From Clostridiaceae bacterium (GTDB lineage: Bacteria > Bacillota > Clostridia > Saccharofermentanales > DTU023): a stretch of 64,000 nucleotides of DNA. The DNA is taken from NCBI GenBank assembly GCA_012838795.1, contig DUOO01000015.1:1-64000 (forward strand), written 5' to 3'. Below are positions 35,726-43,938 of this stretch, in pieces. Within the stretch, counting starts at the first letter, position 1. Each line of letters starts with the position of its first letter. The notes below the pieces were generated by a model. It worked only from the letters and a program-made list of their open reading frames with translations. It searched no databases and was not told where the DNA came from. A program made the translations under genes and the position numbers.

Positions 35726-36475
35726 ATGTTAAATTTTCTGCGAGCTGAAAGTTGCCTTATCTGCAATCTTTCTGCCGGTAATAATTTTTCTCGGCAGAGT
35801 GAATTGTTACGTTTAGGTGTGCTGGAAAACAAAAAAGACAATCCTCATTTGTTATTCCTTAAACGGCATACATGCAAAGATTGTTTAGTTCATTTACCTT
35901 TGTTATTTCCGGAGAATACTTGGTGTTTTGAACATACGGATCTTGAGGTAAAAGCTTTATTCTCGTATAAAGAGCCGATCAAACAATTGCTTTTAAGTTA
36001 TAAATTTCATCATAATCTTTATTTGGCAAATTGGTTTGCCGCGATTATGTTTCTGGCATGGCAGCGATTTTGGCTGCAGCTCTCGAAGCAATCTGTCATA
36101 GTACCTGTTCCTTTAGGTAAAAAAAGATTACGGCAAAGAGGATTCAATCAAGCAGCCGTAATAGCTGAAATAATAGCCGAATTTGCTAACTTGAAAATTG
36201 TGCCTGATTTGTTAATTCGTCAACGTGAAACTGCACGACAAACTGAAATGCGCAATAAGACGGCCAGGCAAACTAATCTGAAAGATGCATTTATAATTAA
36301 TCCTGAAGCGAGTAATTTTATACAAAAAATTAAACAAGATAATTTACTAATAATTATATTTGATGATGTGACAACGACCGGTACTACAATTTTGGAAGCG
36401 GCAAAACCTCTGTTAAATACAGGCATAAAAACAAGTGCGGTAGTCGTAGCGACAGAACATCAGAGAAAATCTTGA
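35726..36475 (+). CDS. comF: ComF-family phosphoribosyltransferase-like protein
   Basis: Protein of 249 residues with the ComF plan: an N-terminal zinc-type cysteine region (CLIC at 10-13, CKDC at 50-53), ALFSYKEPIKQLLLSYKFH, PVPLGKKRLRQRGFNQA, RETARQTEMRNKTARQTNLKDAF, and the PRPP-loop IIIFDDVTTTGTTILEAA. ComF proteins act in uptake of transforming DNA, though many homologues lack that context, and no other competence gene is in the window. It abuts metK with no gap. Confidence 0.9.
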   Translation: MLNFLRAESCLICNLSAGNNFSRQSELLRLGVLENKKDNPHLLFLKRHTCKDCLVHLPLLFPENTWCFEHTDLEVKALFSYKEPIKQLLLSYKFHHNLYLANWFAAIMFLAWQRFWLQLSKQSVIVPVPLGKKRLRQRGFNQAAVIAEIIAEFANLKIVPDLLIRQRETARQTEMRNKTARQTNLKDAFIINPEASNFIQKIKQDNLLIIIFDDVTTTGTTILEAAKPLLNTGIKTSAVVVATEHQRKS

Positions 36476-36519
36476 ACTGTTGAGCATTATTTTGTATATT
36501 ATAAGTACCCTTGGAATAT

Positions 36520-36664
36520 AAGTCGCTTCGTATTTGAACCTACAACGTTTTTAGGGGAGTCCGGAGTCGATGCGGAATACGATTTAAGCCTTTCGGAAAA
36601 GTCAAAGACCGCCGCAGGACACCCACCTGGTCATGAGGCTAGGTTTCAAAAGAAGTGCGTTTTT
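36520..36664 (+). ncRNA. ssrS: 6S RNA
   Basis: The ends pair into the long closing stem of 6S RNA: CGCTTCGTATTTGAACCTA near the 5' end with TAGGTTTCAAAAGAAGTGCG near the 3' end, followed by TTTTT. Between them are the central-bulge region and the sequences GCCTTTCGG, GACCGCCGCAGGACACCCACCTGGT, similar to the conserved 3' part of 6S RNAs. 6S RNA binds sigma-A RNA polymerase by mimicking an open promoter. Boundaries are approximate. A T-box leader for the following cysS was considered but its TGGNACCGCG motif is absent. Confidence 0.75.
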
Positions 36665-36705
36665 AAGGGTTTTTATTAATCCGGAATTTAGCTTGGAGGC
36701 GTCTA

Positions 36706-38118
36706 ATGCGCATATACAATGATTTAACAAGAAAAAAAGAGAAGCTCGTTCCTCAACGTGAAAACCATATTACAATTTATGTTTGTGGCCCGACGGTCTA
36801 TGATTTATTTCATTTAGGTAATGCCAGACCGTTTGTTATCTATGATACGTTGCGTCGTTATTTACTATATAAAAACAAAGAAGTTACTTATGTGCAAAAC
36901 TTTACCGATATTGATGATAAAATGATCAATCGTGCTCAAGCCCGCAATATTACGGTTAAGCAATTAGCAGAAGAAATGATTGAAGAATATTTCTATGATG
37001 CTGACAATCTCAATGTAATGCGTGCCGATCATCATCCGAGAGCAACTGAAACAATTCCGGAAATCATTGAAATGATTTCCACTCTGGAAGAAAAAGGTTA
37101 TACATATGTCTTAAATGACGGTGTTTATTTTGACACATCCAAATTTGAAGATTACGGCAAACTTTCAAAACGTGATCTGGATGATCAGGAAGCCGGAGCT
37201 CGGGTAGATTTGCTCGATGACAAACGGAATTTAAGTGATTTTGTTCTTTGGAAATTCAAAAAAGAAGGCGAACCGGCTTGGGAATCACCTTGGGGTGAAG
37301 GCAGACCGGGTTGGCATATTGAATGTTCGGCAATGAGTAAAAAATATTTAGGCGATACGATTGATATTCATGCCGGCGGAATGGATTTAATGTTTCCGCA
37401 TCATGAAAATGAAATTGCCCAGAGTGAAGCTGCGAACGGCAAACCTTTTGTTAATTACTGGATGCATAACGGGTTTATCAATGTAGATAATGTCAAAATG
37501 GCAAAATCCGGCGGAAATTTTTTCCTGGTACGTGAATTAGCCGGTGAGTACGGTTATGACGTTTTACGGTTTTTTATTTTACAAGCTCATTATCGGATGC
37601 CGTTGAATTTCGAAGAAGAGCCATTAATGGCAGCTACTCATGGTTGGCAGAGAATTCAGCGCAGTGTTGCAAACATAGATTTTTTAATTACAAATGCAAG
37701 TCCCGAATACGATCAAGCTCAATCAGCAGAATTGACGGATTATGTTACTGCTACAGTGGAAGAATTTGAACGAGCGATGGATGATGATCTAAATACTCCT
37801 GATGCATTTGCCGCAATTTTTAATTTGGTGCGACATGTCAATACTATTTCTGCCGATTATGTTTTGAGTGCTGCTTCCTTGCAAAAGGCTCGTAATTGTA
37901 TTGTTGAATTGTGCGGTATTTTGGGTTTGGATGCGGAGAATAAAGCTGAAGACGAAATCCCGGATGATGTTCTTGAACAGGTGAAGCTGAGAGATCTGGC
38001 CAAAGCGGAGCGGGATTTTGTTACGGCTGACAGAATAAGAGATGAGCTTAATGCATTAGGTTATAAAATTGAGGATACTCCCCAAGGACCTAAAGTAAGT
38101 CGGGAAGTAAGGAATTAA
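36706..38118 (+). CDS. cysS: Cysteinyl-tRNA synthetase
   Basis: Class I synthetase of 470 residues. The zinc Cys in CGPTVYD (27-33), the HIGH-like HLGNARPF, WHIECSAM (zinc Cys), HHENEIAQSEA (zinc His), and the KMSKS-like KMAKSGGNF are all present. The C-terminal helical anticodon domain ends in a region DFVTADRIRDELNALGYKIEDTPQGPK. A TTGGAGG site precedes the ATG. It heads cysS-mrnC-rlmB, an order conserved in Firmicutes. Confidence 0.97.
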   Translation: MRIYNDLTRKKEKLVPQRENHITIYVCGPTVYDLFHLGNARPFVIYDTLRRYLLYKNKEVTYVQNFTDIDDKMINRAQARNITVKQLAEEMIEEYFYDADNLNVMRADHHPRATETIPEIIEMISTLEEKGYTYVLNDGVYFDTSKFEDYGKLSKRDLDDQEAGARVDLLDDKRNLSDFVLWKFKKEGEPAWESPWGEGRPGWHIECSAMSKKYLGDTIDIHAGGMDLMFPHHENEIAQSEAANGKPFVNYWMHNGFINVDNVKMAKSGGNFFLVRELAGEYGYDVLRFFILQAHYRMPLNFEEEPLMAATHGWQRIQRSVANIDFLITNASPEYDQAQSAELTDYVTATVEEFERAMDDDLNTPDAFAAIFNLVRHVNTISADYVLSAASLQKARNCIVELCGILGLDAENKAEDEIPDDVLEQVKLRDLAKAERDFVTADRIRDELNALGYKIEDTPQGPKVSREVRN

Positions 38119-38120
38119 TA

Positions 38121-38513
38121 GTGAAAACATTGGATTTACCGATCTCAACTTTGGCTTATATCGGAGATGCGGTATATGAATTACAAATTCGTTTATCATT
38201 ATTAAAATCATGTCCTGCAAAAGCCGGTCCTTTACATAGTGAAGTGATTAAATTGGTCAATGCGGAAGCTCAAGCCGAAGCTTTACAGTTAGTCTTGCCA
38301 TTTTTGACAGAATCTGAAAGTCAAATAGTCAAAAGAGCAGCTAACCAATCGGTTCCTTCAGCACGGAATGTAGATCCGGCAGATTATCGTCAAGCAACTG
38401 CATTTGAAGCTTTGATCGGTTACCTTTATCTTGAAGAAGATTTTGAAAGATTATTTGATATTTTAAGTAAAGCTAATCCGGATATAGAATTTAACGGATC
38501 AGGAACAATATAA
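38121..38513 (+). CDS. mrnC: Mini-ribonuclease III
   Basis: An RNase III catalytic domain without a double-stranded RNA-binding domain, 130 residues. The motif LAYIGDAVYELQIRLSLL is diagnostic, and ATAFEALIGYLYLEEDFERL is the second acidic motif. It matures 23S rRNA ends. The start is GTG at 38121, two bases after the cysS stop. Confidence 0.95.
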   Translation: MKTLDLPISTLAYIGDAVYELQIRLSLLKSCPAKAGPLHSEVIKLVNAEAQAEALQLVLPFLTESESQIVKRAANQSVPSARNVDPADYRQATAFEALIGYLYLEEDFERLFDILSKANPDIEFNGSGTI

Positions 38514-38537
38514 ACAGACAATATTTCGGAGTTTATT

Positions 38538-39341
38538 TTGGCTAAAAGCAAGAAGAACAATAAAGAAAATCATAAACTTGAAAATAACAATCCTGTGAAT
38601 TATCTCGATCGGATTGAAGGTCGTAATCCTATTAGTGAAGCGTTAAAAGCAGGTCGTTCAATCAATAAGGTCTGGGTTGCGAAAACCGATCAACGTCGAG
38701 ATAAAAGATTACATGAATTAATTGTTGAATGCAAAGATCAAGGTGCAATTATTATTGAAGTAGAAAGAAATGTTTTTGCAGGAATGGCGGAAACGCCGGG
38801 ACATCAAGGCATTATTGCTCAAGTTTCTCCTAAAGATTATGTAGACCCTTTTGAATTGATTGATGAGCTCAAGGCTAAGGGCAAGCAGCCTTTTATCCTG
38901 ATTTTGGATAGTCTGCAAGACGGTTACAATTTCGGTTCGATTCTGCGAATTTCCGAAGCGGCAGGTGTCGATTTGGTTGTTATTCCGGAACGACGTTCAG
39001 TTACTGCTGATGCTCATGTAGCAAAAGCTTCCGCCGGTGCGATTGAATTTGTACCAATCGCCAGAGTTACTAATCTGGCAACATTCATTGATAGAATTAA
39101 AGGACAAAACTTTTGGATTTACGGTACGGAAGTTGATCGTGCGGAAAATTATCAAAATGTTGATTATCAAGGCTCAATTGCTTTGATAATCGGTAATGAA
39201 GCAAAAGGTATGAGTGATAATCTGAAAAAACGTTGTGATTATTTGGTTAATATTCCGATGTATGGTCGGATTAACTCTTTGAACGCAGCCGTTGCCGCAG
39301 GAATTATTGTTTTTCAAGCAGTTGAACAGCGTAAGCAGTAG
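38538..39341 (+). CDS. rlmB: 23S rRNA (guanosine-2'-O-)-methyltransferase RlmB
   Basis: SPOUT-class TrmH-family methyltransferase of 267 residues. A lysine/asparagine-rich N-terminal tail precedes RIEGRNPISEALKAGRSINKVW. Motifs are LDSLQDGYNFGSILRISEAAGVD, ALIIGNEAKGMSDNLKKRCDYLVNIPMYGRINSLNAAVAAGI (motifs 2 and 3). It modifies G2251 in E. coli numbering. Start codon TTG at 38538, with CGGAG upstream. Confidence 0.93.
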   Translation: MAKSKKNNKENHKLENNNPVNYLDRIEGRNPISEALKAGRSINKVWVAKTDQRRDKRLHELIVECKDQGAIIIEVERNVFAGMAETPGHQGIIAQVSPKDYVDPFELIDELKAKGKQPFILILDSLQDGYNFGSILRISEAAGVDLVVIPERRSVTADAHVAKASAGAIEFVPIARVTNLATFIDRIKGQNFWIYGTEVDRAENYQNVDYQGSIALIIGNEAKGMSDNLKKRCDYLVNIPMYGRINSLNAAVAAGIIVFQAVEQRKQ

Positions 39342-39397
39342 CAAGCAAGTAAGCAATAGAATTTAGTTTGCAAAAAATGAAATAGATTAATGATCCG

Positions 39398-40027
39398 ATG
39401 CCGAATAAAAAATATGAAAAACTGACAGACCAAGAATTAATTTCTTTAATAAGAAATAACGATGAGCAGGCAACAGAGGTTTTGCTGAAAAGATATAAAA
39501 ATATGGTCGCCGGCAAGACAAGACGTTTGTTTTTGCAAGGTGGTGATCAGGAAGATTTAATCCAAGAGGGTATGATAGGTTTATATCGGGCAATATTCAG
39601 TTTTGATATAAAACAAAATATACCATTCAGGAATTATGCTTCAGCTGTGGTCGATTCAAGATTGTATGATGCAATCAGAACTGCTGCCAGAAAAAAGCAT
39701 CAACCGTTGAATGAAAGCTTATCTTTGGATTATTCTTACAATGACAGTTCAGAGAACGAACCGATATCTCTGTTTGATGTTCTCTCTGATGAATCGGCTT
39801 TAACGCCTGAAAGTATGTTGTTGGATAAAGAGATAAGAATAAATTTTGAGAATTTTTTGCGAAATTATTTGAGTAAGTATGAAGATCAAGTTGCCAGTTT
39901 ATATTTACAAGGTAAAACGTATCGGGAAATTGCAGAAAAATTGAACGTTTCAACTAAAAGTGTGGACGGAGCGTTACAAAGAGTTCGCAGGAAATTAAGC
40001 GAATATCGTGATAAACTAGATTTATGA
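39398..40027 (+). CDS. sigH: SigH-type alternative sigma factor (sigma-70 family)
   Basis: Sigma factor of 209 residues. Region 2 includes LTDQELISLIRNNDEQATEVLLKRY, QEDLIQEGMIGLYRAIFSFD (core binding) and PFRNYASAVVDSRLYDAIRTAARKKH (-10 recognition). Region 4 has LYLQGKTYREIAEKLNVSTKSVDGALQRVRRKL (helix-turn-helix, 167-199). The position after cysS-mrnC-rlmB matches Bacillus sigH (Spo0H), which controls the start of sporulation or competence. Whether this organism sporulates cannot be told from the window. It overlaps the following lipoprotein gene by four bases. Confidence 0.88.
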   Translation: MPNKKYEKLTDQELISLIRNNDEQATEVLLKRYKNMVAGKTRRLFLQGGDQEDLIQEGMIGLYRAIFSFDIKQNIPFRNYASAVVDSRLYDAIRTAARKKHQPLNESLSLDYSYNDSSENEPISLFDVLSDESALTPESMLLDKEIRINFENFLRNYLSKYEDQVASLYLQGKTYREIAEKLNVSTKSVDGALQRVRRKLSEYRDKLDL

Positions 40028-41457
40028 GATTGAGAATATTCAACAGACAAATAACAGGAAATAAGGTTCAGCGAATTTCAGCTGTTTTTTGCTGTTTTTT
40101 TATTTCGCTTTTATTACTGTCCGGTTGTTTGAGTATAGGCTCAAATTCAATTCGTACCGACAATACAACTAAAAATAAAGCGAAGCCTCCTTATGAAATT
40201 GCCACCAATGACGATGGTCAAATTACGGATATTTCGCTTTTGTCGGCATTGATTGATGCAATCAACAATATTGCCAGTGTTCAAGAAGTATATTCTGCAA
40301 TACCTGAATCCGGCAAAACAGATCTTTCGATGAATGATTTTTCACTTTACATTGAAGCTATATCTCATCCGGAAAAAAAAGAAATTATCGAATTTTGTCG
40401 AGTTCCTGATGATTTGAAACGTCAAATTACAATTGATATCAGTACAACTTTATCCGGTTTGGTGTTGGAAGCCGAGAGTACTGAGTATTATGAATTAATA
40501 TTTTCAAAAGATACTCAGGAAGTTGATGGAGAAAATGATCAGGAAACAGAAGTAGTCTCAACAATTATCGGAATTCAGCATGATGCAGAAGGCTTGCCTT
40601 ATTTATCTGCAAGTTGGATTAAAGAAGTAAATCAGATTTATGAATTTTCCCGTTTTTATTTCAGGGCTTTGGATGATCGGGATAAGAGCATGTTATCCTG
40701 GCTATTATTGCAGGCGTATCCTGAACAAGTTGAAGATAAGATTTCCGAGATAGAGAATAATAAAGCGCAACTTTTGATCGATTATTATCGTTTAAGTGTT
40801 GAAACCGAACCGCTAAACAGTGTAGCTCATCTATTGATGCCAAATTCCATTGAATATCGGCAGGAGTTGACAAGTATGACGAAGAGTCAGAAAAATTTTC
40901 GTACTTGTACATTTAAGCAAAACAACAATTTGATTTCCGTATCCGAGCCTTATCCTGACAGAATAAAAAATCAGCATTTAAATCTATACTATGAGGATAC
41001 TTTTTTATTATCTTGGTCAAGTAACGGTGTCAGAGAAATATATTCCAGTGAAAAATTTAACAACCTGTTAGGAAAACCCGAGATTAAGCAAATTGAAATG
41101 GAAGATCCTTTACAATCAGGGGCGGCTTTTTGGGAAATACAATATGATCAACTGACTATGATTATCAAGGGACTGGCTGATCCGAGTAATGATACGTGGT
41201 CGGGAATTGTCGAACAATTTGAACTGAATGAAAAATCTGAAAAATTAAGTTTAGGATCTGCGAAAGGTGGAACGGATTCATTGTATTACAACATGGACTT
41301 AAACGATTTTTATATGAATTATCCGTTTTCTCCGGAATCAAATTATGTAATTCCGGGGAATCAGCAAGGCACAAAAATGGAATTGATCGTTCAAGCTGAA
41401 AATTCAAAAATAACCAGAATAATTATTCGTGCCATTTATGATCAAGTAAATACGTAA
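40024..41457 (+). CDS. Unknown lipoprotein overlapping sigH
   Basis: Protein of 477 residues with a basic N terminus, a hydrophobic segment (19-33) and lipobox LLSGC (Cys35). The remainder is an acidic, beta-rich extracellular domain with no motif I recognise, apart from a possible repeated unit around YNMDLNDFYMNYPFSPESNYVIPG. The ATGA overlap with sigH suggests cotranslation. An anti-sigma or surface-stress role is possible because of position only; the protein has almost no cytoplasmic part that could hold a sigma factor. Confidence 0.75.
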   Translation: MRLRIFNRQITGNKVQRISAVFCCFFISLLLLSGCLSIGSNSIRTDNTTKNKAKPPYEIATNDDGQITDISLLSALIDAINNIASVQEVYSAIPESGKTDLSMNDFSLYIEAISHPEKKEIIEFCRVPDDLKRQITIDISTTLSGLVLEAESTEYYELIFSKDTQEVDGENDQETEVVSTIIGIQHDAEGLPYLSASWIKEVNQIYEFSRFYFRALDDRDKSMLSWLLLQAYPEQVEDKISEIENNKAQLLIDYYRLSVETEPLNSVAHLLMPNSIEYRQELTSMTKSQKNFRTCTFKQNNNLISVSEPYPDRIKNQHLNLYYEDTFLLSWSSNGVREIYSSEKFNNLLGKPEIKQIEMEDPLQSGAAFWEIQYDQLTMIIKGLADPSNDTWSGIVEQFELNEKSEKLSLGSAKGGTDSLYYNMDLNDFYMNYPFSPESNYVIPGNQQGTKMELIVQAENSKITRIIIRAIYDQVNT

Positions 41458-41475
41458 TAAAATTCAACAGGAATA

Positions 41476-41772
41476 ATGAGCAGAGAAACAGGTGAACCGA
41501 TGCGTTTAATATTTCTAGATTTTATCAATATTGAAGATAAAATATCTTTACATGATTATTTGATCGAAAAATTTAATCTGCCGGATTATTATGGCAGAAA
41601 CTTAGATGCTCTATGGGATTGCCTGATGGAAATTTCCGACTATACCTTAATTGAAATGCAAAATATTTTTGCTTTATACGGAAAACTGGGAGATTATTCA
41701 GCCAAGTTTCTCAAAACCCTGGATGATGCAGCTCTCGAAAACTCATACATCTGGCTAAAAGTATTAGAATAG
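41476..41772 (+). CDS. Barstar-family protein
   Basis: A 98-residue protein (90 if the second ATG at 41500 is used). The block FNLPDYYGRNLDALWDCLMEISDYTLIEMQN matches the barnase-inhibitor signature (in barstar LPEYYGENLDALWDCL). The protein is acidic, with the conserved Asp and Glu/Asn that contact RNase. No barnase-like RNase gene lies nearby. Both ATGs have weak ribosome sites (AGGAA and GGTGA). It ends four bases from the convergent HAD gene. Confidence 0.88.
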   Translation: MSRETGEPMRLIFLDFINIEDKISLHDYLIEKFNLPDYYGRNLDALWDCLMEISDYTLIEMQNIFALYGKLGDYSAKFLKTLDDAALENSYIWLKVLE

Positions 41773-41776
41773 GACA

Positions 41777-42451
41777 TTAATAAGTCAAATTCTTTGCTGC
41801 CGGAGAACTCAGCCATTCGCCCAAATCGATTACATATTGATTTGCCAGTTTTCTGATTTCAGCTTGATGATGTGAACTAGCTTGATCAAAAACACCAATG
41901 GTCGGCAACCCCATTTTGTTTGCAGTTTTAATCGCATGTAAACCATCTTCAAACAAAACGGTATTTTCTTTTGGCGTACCTAATAGTTGCAAAGCTGCAA
42001 TGAAAATATCAGGTTCCGCTTTAGTTTTACCGATTTCAGGTGAAGTGACAATCCCGGAAAAATAATCATAGAAACCGTGCTTCTTCATTGCTCCTTCGCA
42101 AAGGCAACGTTCGTTTGTAGTAGCAATGACTATGGGAATACCGGATTTATTCAAATATTCCAAAGTTTCTTTAGCGTACTTTTTGGGTATGATTTCATTG
42201 ATATAAATATCTGTTTGATGATCCATTATTTTTTTATACAATTGTTCCGGAGAATAATTTAAATTATATCGTTTAATCATGTATTTGCTTGCTGTTTCAA
42301 AAGTATCGGCAAATAAAATTTGAGCTAAGTTCGGTTCCGGCTCTATGCCTAATTTTTCCAACATTATCGACGGCATAGCATTTAAGCTTGGCATGCTATC
42401 AAGTAAAACTCCGTCAACATCAAAGATTACAGCCTCGATTTTTTTACTCAT
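41777..42451 (-). CDS. HAD-superfamily hydrolase (beta-phosphoglucomutase-like)
   Basis: Protein of 224 residues. Motif I VIFDVDGVLLDSMPS carries the nucleophile Asp and acid/base Asp. Motif II is IVIATTNERC and motif III/IV is KTKAEPDIFIAALQLLG..VLFEDGLHAIKTANKMGLPTIGV. A helical cap domain (about 20-85) fits the subfamily I phosphatases and mutases acting on small phosphorylated sugars. Substrate unknown. AAAGGTGA precedes the ATG. It converges with the barstar gene. Confidence 0.9.
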   Translation of the reverse strand: MSKKIEAVIFDVDGVLLDSMPSLNAMPSIMLEKLGIEPEPNLAQILFADTFETASKYMIKRYNLNYSPEQLYKKIMDHQTDIYINEIIPKKYAKETLEYLNKSGIPIVIATTNERCLCEGAMKKHGFYDYFSGIVTSPEIGKTKAEPDIFIAALQLLGTPKENTVLFEDGLHAIKTANKMGLPTIGVFDQASSHHQAEIRKLANQYVIDLGEWLSSPAAKNLTY

Positions 42452-42638
42452 TAATAATCACCTTTAAGAACAAAACTCTATTATTAAGATAACAAAATCC
42501 GAATATGATTTGTTTGATTAATCTTAGTTCTGAAAAATTCAAATAACATCAAATATCCATCCTACCATATAAAAACAACTTCTGCTAACTTATAAAATTT
42601 CAGAAAATCTATCTGTTATATCTATTTCGGCAATTCAT

Positions 42639-42681
42639 TTTATGAATGATAAAATATTATTTATGAATGACCGGAATATTA
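42639..42681 (+). promoter_or_regulatory. Two direct repeats 21 bp apart upstream of the sugar cluster
   Basis: TTTATGAATGA starts at 42639 and again at 42660, exactly two helical turns apart, each followed ten bases further by AATATTA. The first copy is also part of the inverted repeat ATTCAT-TTT-ATGAAT. The region is in the 397-base gap between the HAD gene and the amidohydrolase gene and is a candidate operator of the DeoR regulator at the other end of the cluster. Confidence 0.5.
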
Positions 42682-42766
42682 ATTGATATTGATTTTAGCA
42701 AAATGCACATTTTATTAAACGAAAATGTATCAATACATCAAAAAATAGTTCAAACAGTTCAAAAAA

Positions 42767-42795
42767 TTGACTAAAACAATCGAAGAAACTATTCT
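42767..42795 (+). promoter_or_regulatory. Sigma-A type promoter of the sugar cluster
   Basis: TTGACT (42767-42772) and TATTCT (42790-42795) are 17 bases apart, 53 bases before the amidohydrolase ATG. Confidence 0.6.
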
Positions 42796-42803
42796 TTACC
42801 TGA

Positions 42804-42816
42804 ATACTAATAGTAT
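42804..42816 (+). promoter_or_regulatory. 13-bp palindrome at the predicted transcript start
   Basis: ATACTA-A-TAGTAT is a perfect inverted repeat starting nine bases after the -10 box, where a repressor would block transcription. It is a second operator candidate. Confidence 0.45.
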
Positions 42817-42848
42817 AAGATCAGAAAAACGCTTTTAGGAGAACAATT

Positions 42849-43895
42849 ATGACTTTGTTTGAAGTTACTCAATATGATAGAGAAATTTATGAAAGAAAAA
42901 TCAAAAATTATTTACCGGAAAACATAATAGATATTCACACTCATGTGTACCAAAAATATGATTCTAAGATTCTTGGCGATCAATCCAGAACGGTGAGTTG
43001 GCCAAATAAAGTTGCACAAGAGAATCCGGTTGAAGATATTATTAAAACATATGAATTAATGTTTCCCGATAAAAATGTAGTTCCGTTAATGTTTATGGAT
43101 GCAAAAAAAGCTGATCAGGCATTTCGTGATCAAGGAAATGCTTATTGCAGGCATGTTTCGGAAGAGACCGGATTTCCTGCACTATATTTCTCTCATCCAA
43201 TAGAAGAACCTGAAGAATTGGAACAAAAAGTAATTTCCGGAGGTTTCTTAGGTCTTAAATCTTATCTCAATCTTGCTCCTGATTATTTACCGGTCAATGA
43301 AATACGAGTATTTGATTTTTTCCCGAAAAGTCAATTAGCTGTTGCGGATAAAAATAAATGGATCATAATGCTGCACATTCCTCGTGACGGACGTTTGGGT
43401 GATGAAGTAAATTTGGCTCAGATTCAAGAAATTGCGGCAGAATTTCCAAATTTAAAGTTAATCATCGCTCATGTCGGCAGAGCATATTGTCCTGAGAACA
43501 TCGGGAACGGTATGAAAGTGTTGAGTGAACTTCCGAATGTGTATGTAGATTTCTGTGCTAACTGCAATCAATATGTTTTTGAAGAACTAATTAAAGCCGT
43601 TGGACCAAAGAGAATTCTGTTTGGCAGTGACCTTCCGATATTGAGAATGAGAACGAGAAGAATATGTGAAAACGGTACATACATTAATTTAGTTCCGCCG
43701 GGATTATACGGAGATGAATCAGTTGATCCGCATTTAAGAGAAGTCAGTGAACAAGAAGCAGAAAAAATTACATTTTTCTTATATGAAGAGATCATTGCAT
43801 TCCTGGAGGCATCACGCCAAGTTGGATTAAATAATGAGGATATAGAGCGAATTTTCTATGGTAATGCCAAAGAATTGCTTGATAGTTTTAAGTGA
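42849..43895 (+). CDS. Amidohydrolase-family (amidohydrolase 2) protein
   Basis: Protein of 348 residues with a metal-dependent TIM barrel. IIDIHTHVYQK (26-36) is the HxH metal site. LKSYLNLAP, WIIMLHIPRDGRLGD (His), LKLIIAHVGRAYCPEN (His) and RILFGSDLPILRMR (catalytic Asp) follow in the usual order. Relatives are hydrolases, decarboxylases and lactonases. Being first in a cluster with a sugar kinase and isomerase, it may open a sugar lactone or remove a side group; this is inference. TTAGGAGA precedes the ATG. Confidence 0.88.
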   Translation: MTLFEVTQYDREIYERKIKNYLPENIIDIHTHVYQKYDSKILGDQSRTVSWPNKVAQENPVEDIIKTYELMFPDKNVVPLMFMDAKKADQAFRDQGNAYCRHVSEETGFPALYFSHPIEEPEELEQKVISGGFLGLKSYLNLAPDYLPVNEIRVFDFFPKSQLAVADKNKWIIMLHIPRDGRLGDEVNLAQIQEIAAEFPNLKLIIAHVGRAYCPENIGNGMKVLSELPNVYVDFCANCNQYVFEELIKAVGPKRILFGSDLPILRMRTRRICENGTYINLVPPGLYGDESVDPHLREVSEQEAEKITFFLYEEIIAFLEASRQVGLNNEDIERIFYGNAKELLDSFK

Positions 43896-43938
43896 AAGAT
43901 TAATTTTAGTTAAAAATAAATGTTTTTGGGAATGAGAT

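Noticed and set aside
36480-36705. T-box leader for cysS
   Set aside because: The T-box TGGNACCGCG bulge, specifier loop and terminator/antiterminator pair are absent; 6S RNA structure explains the region better.
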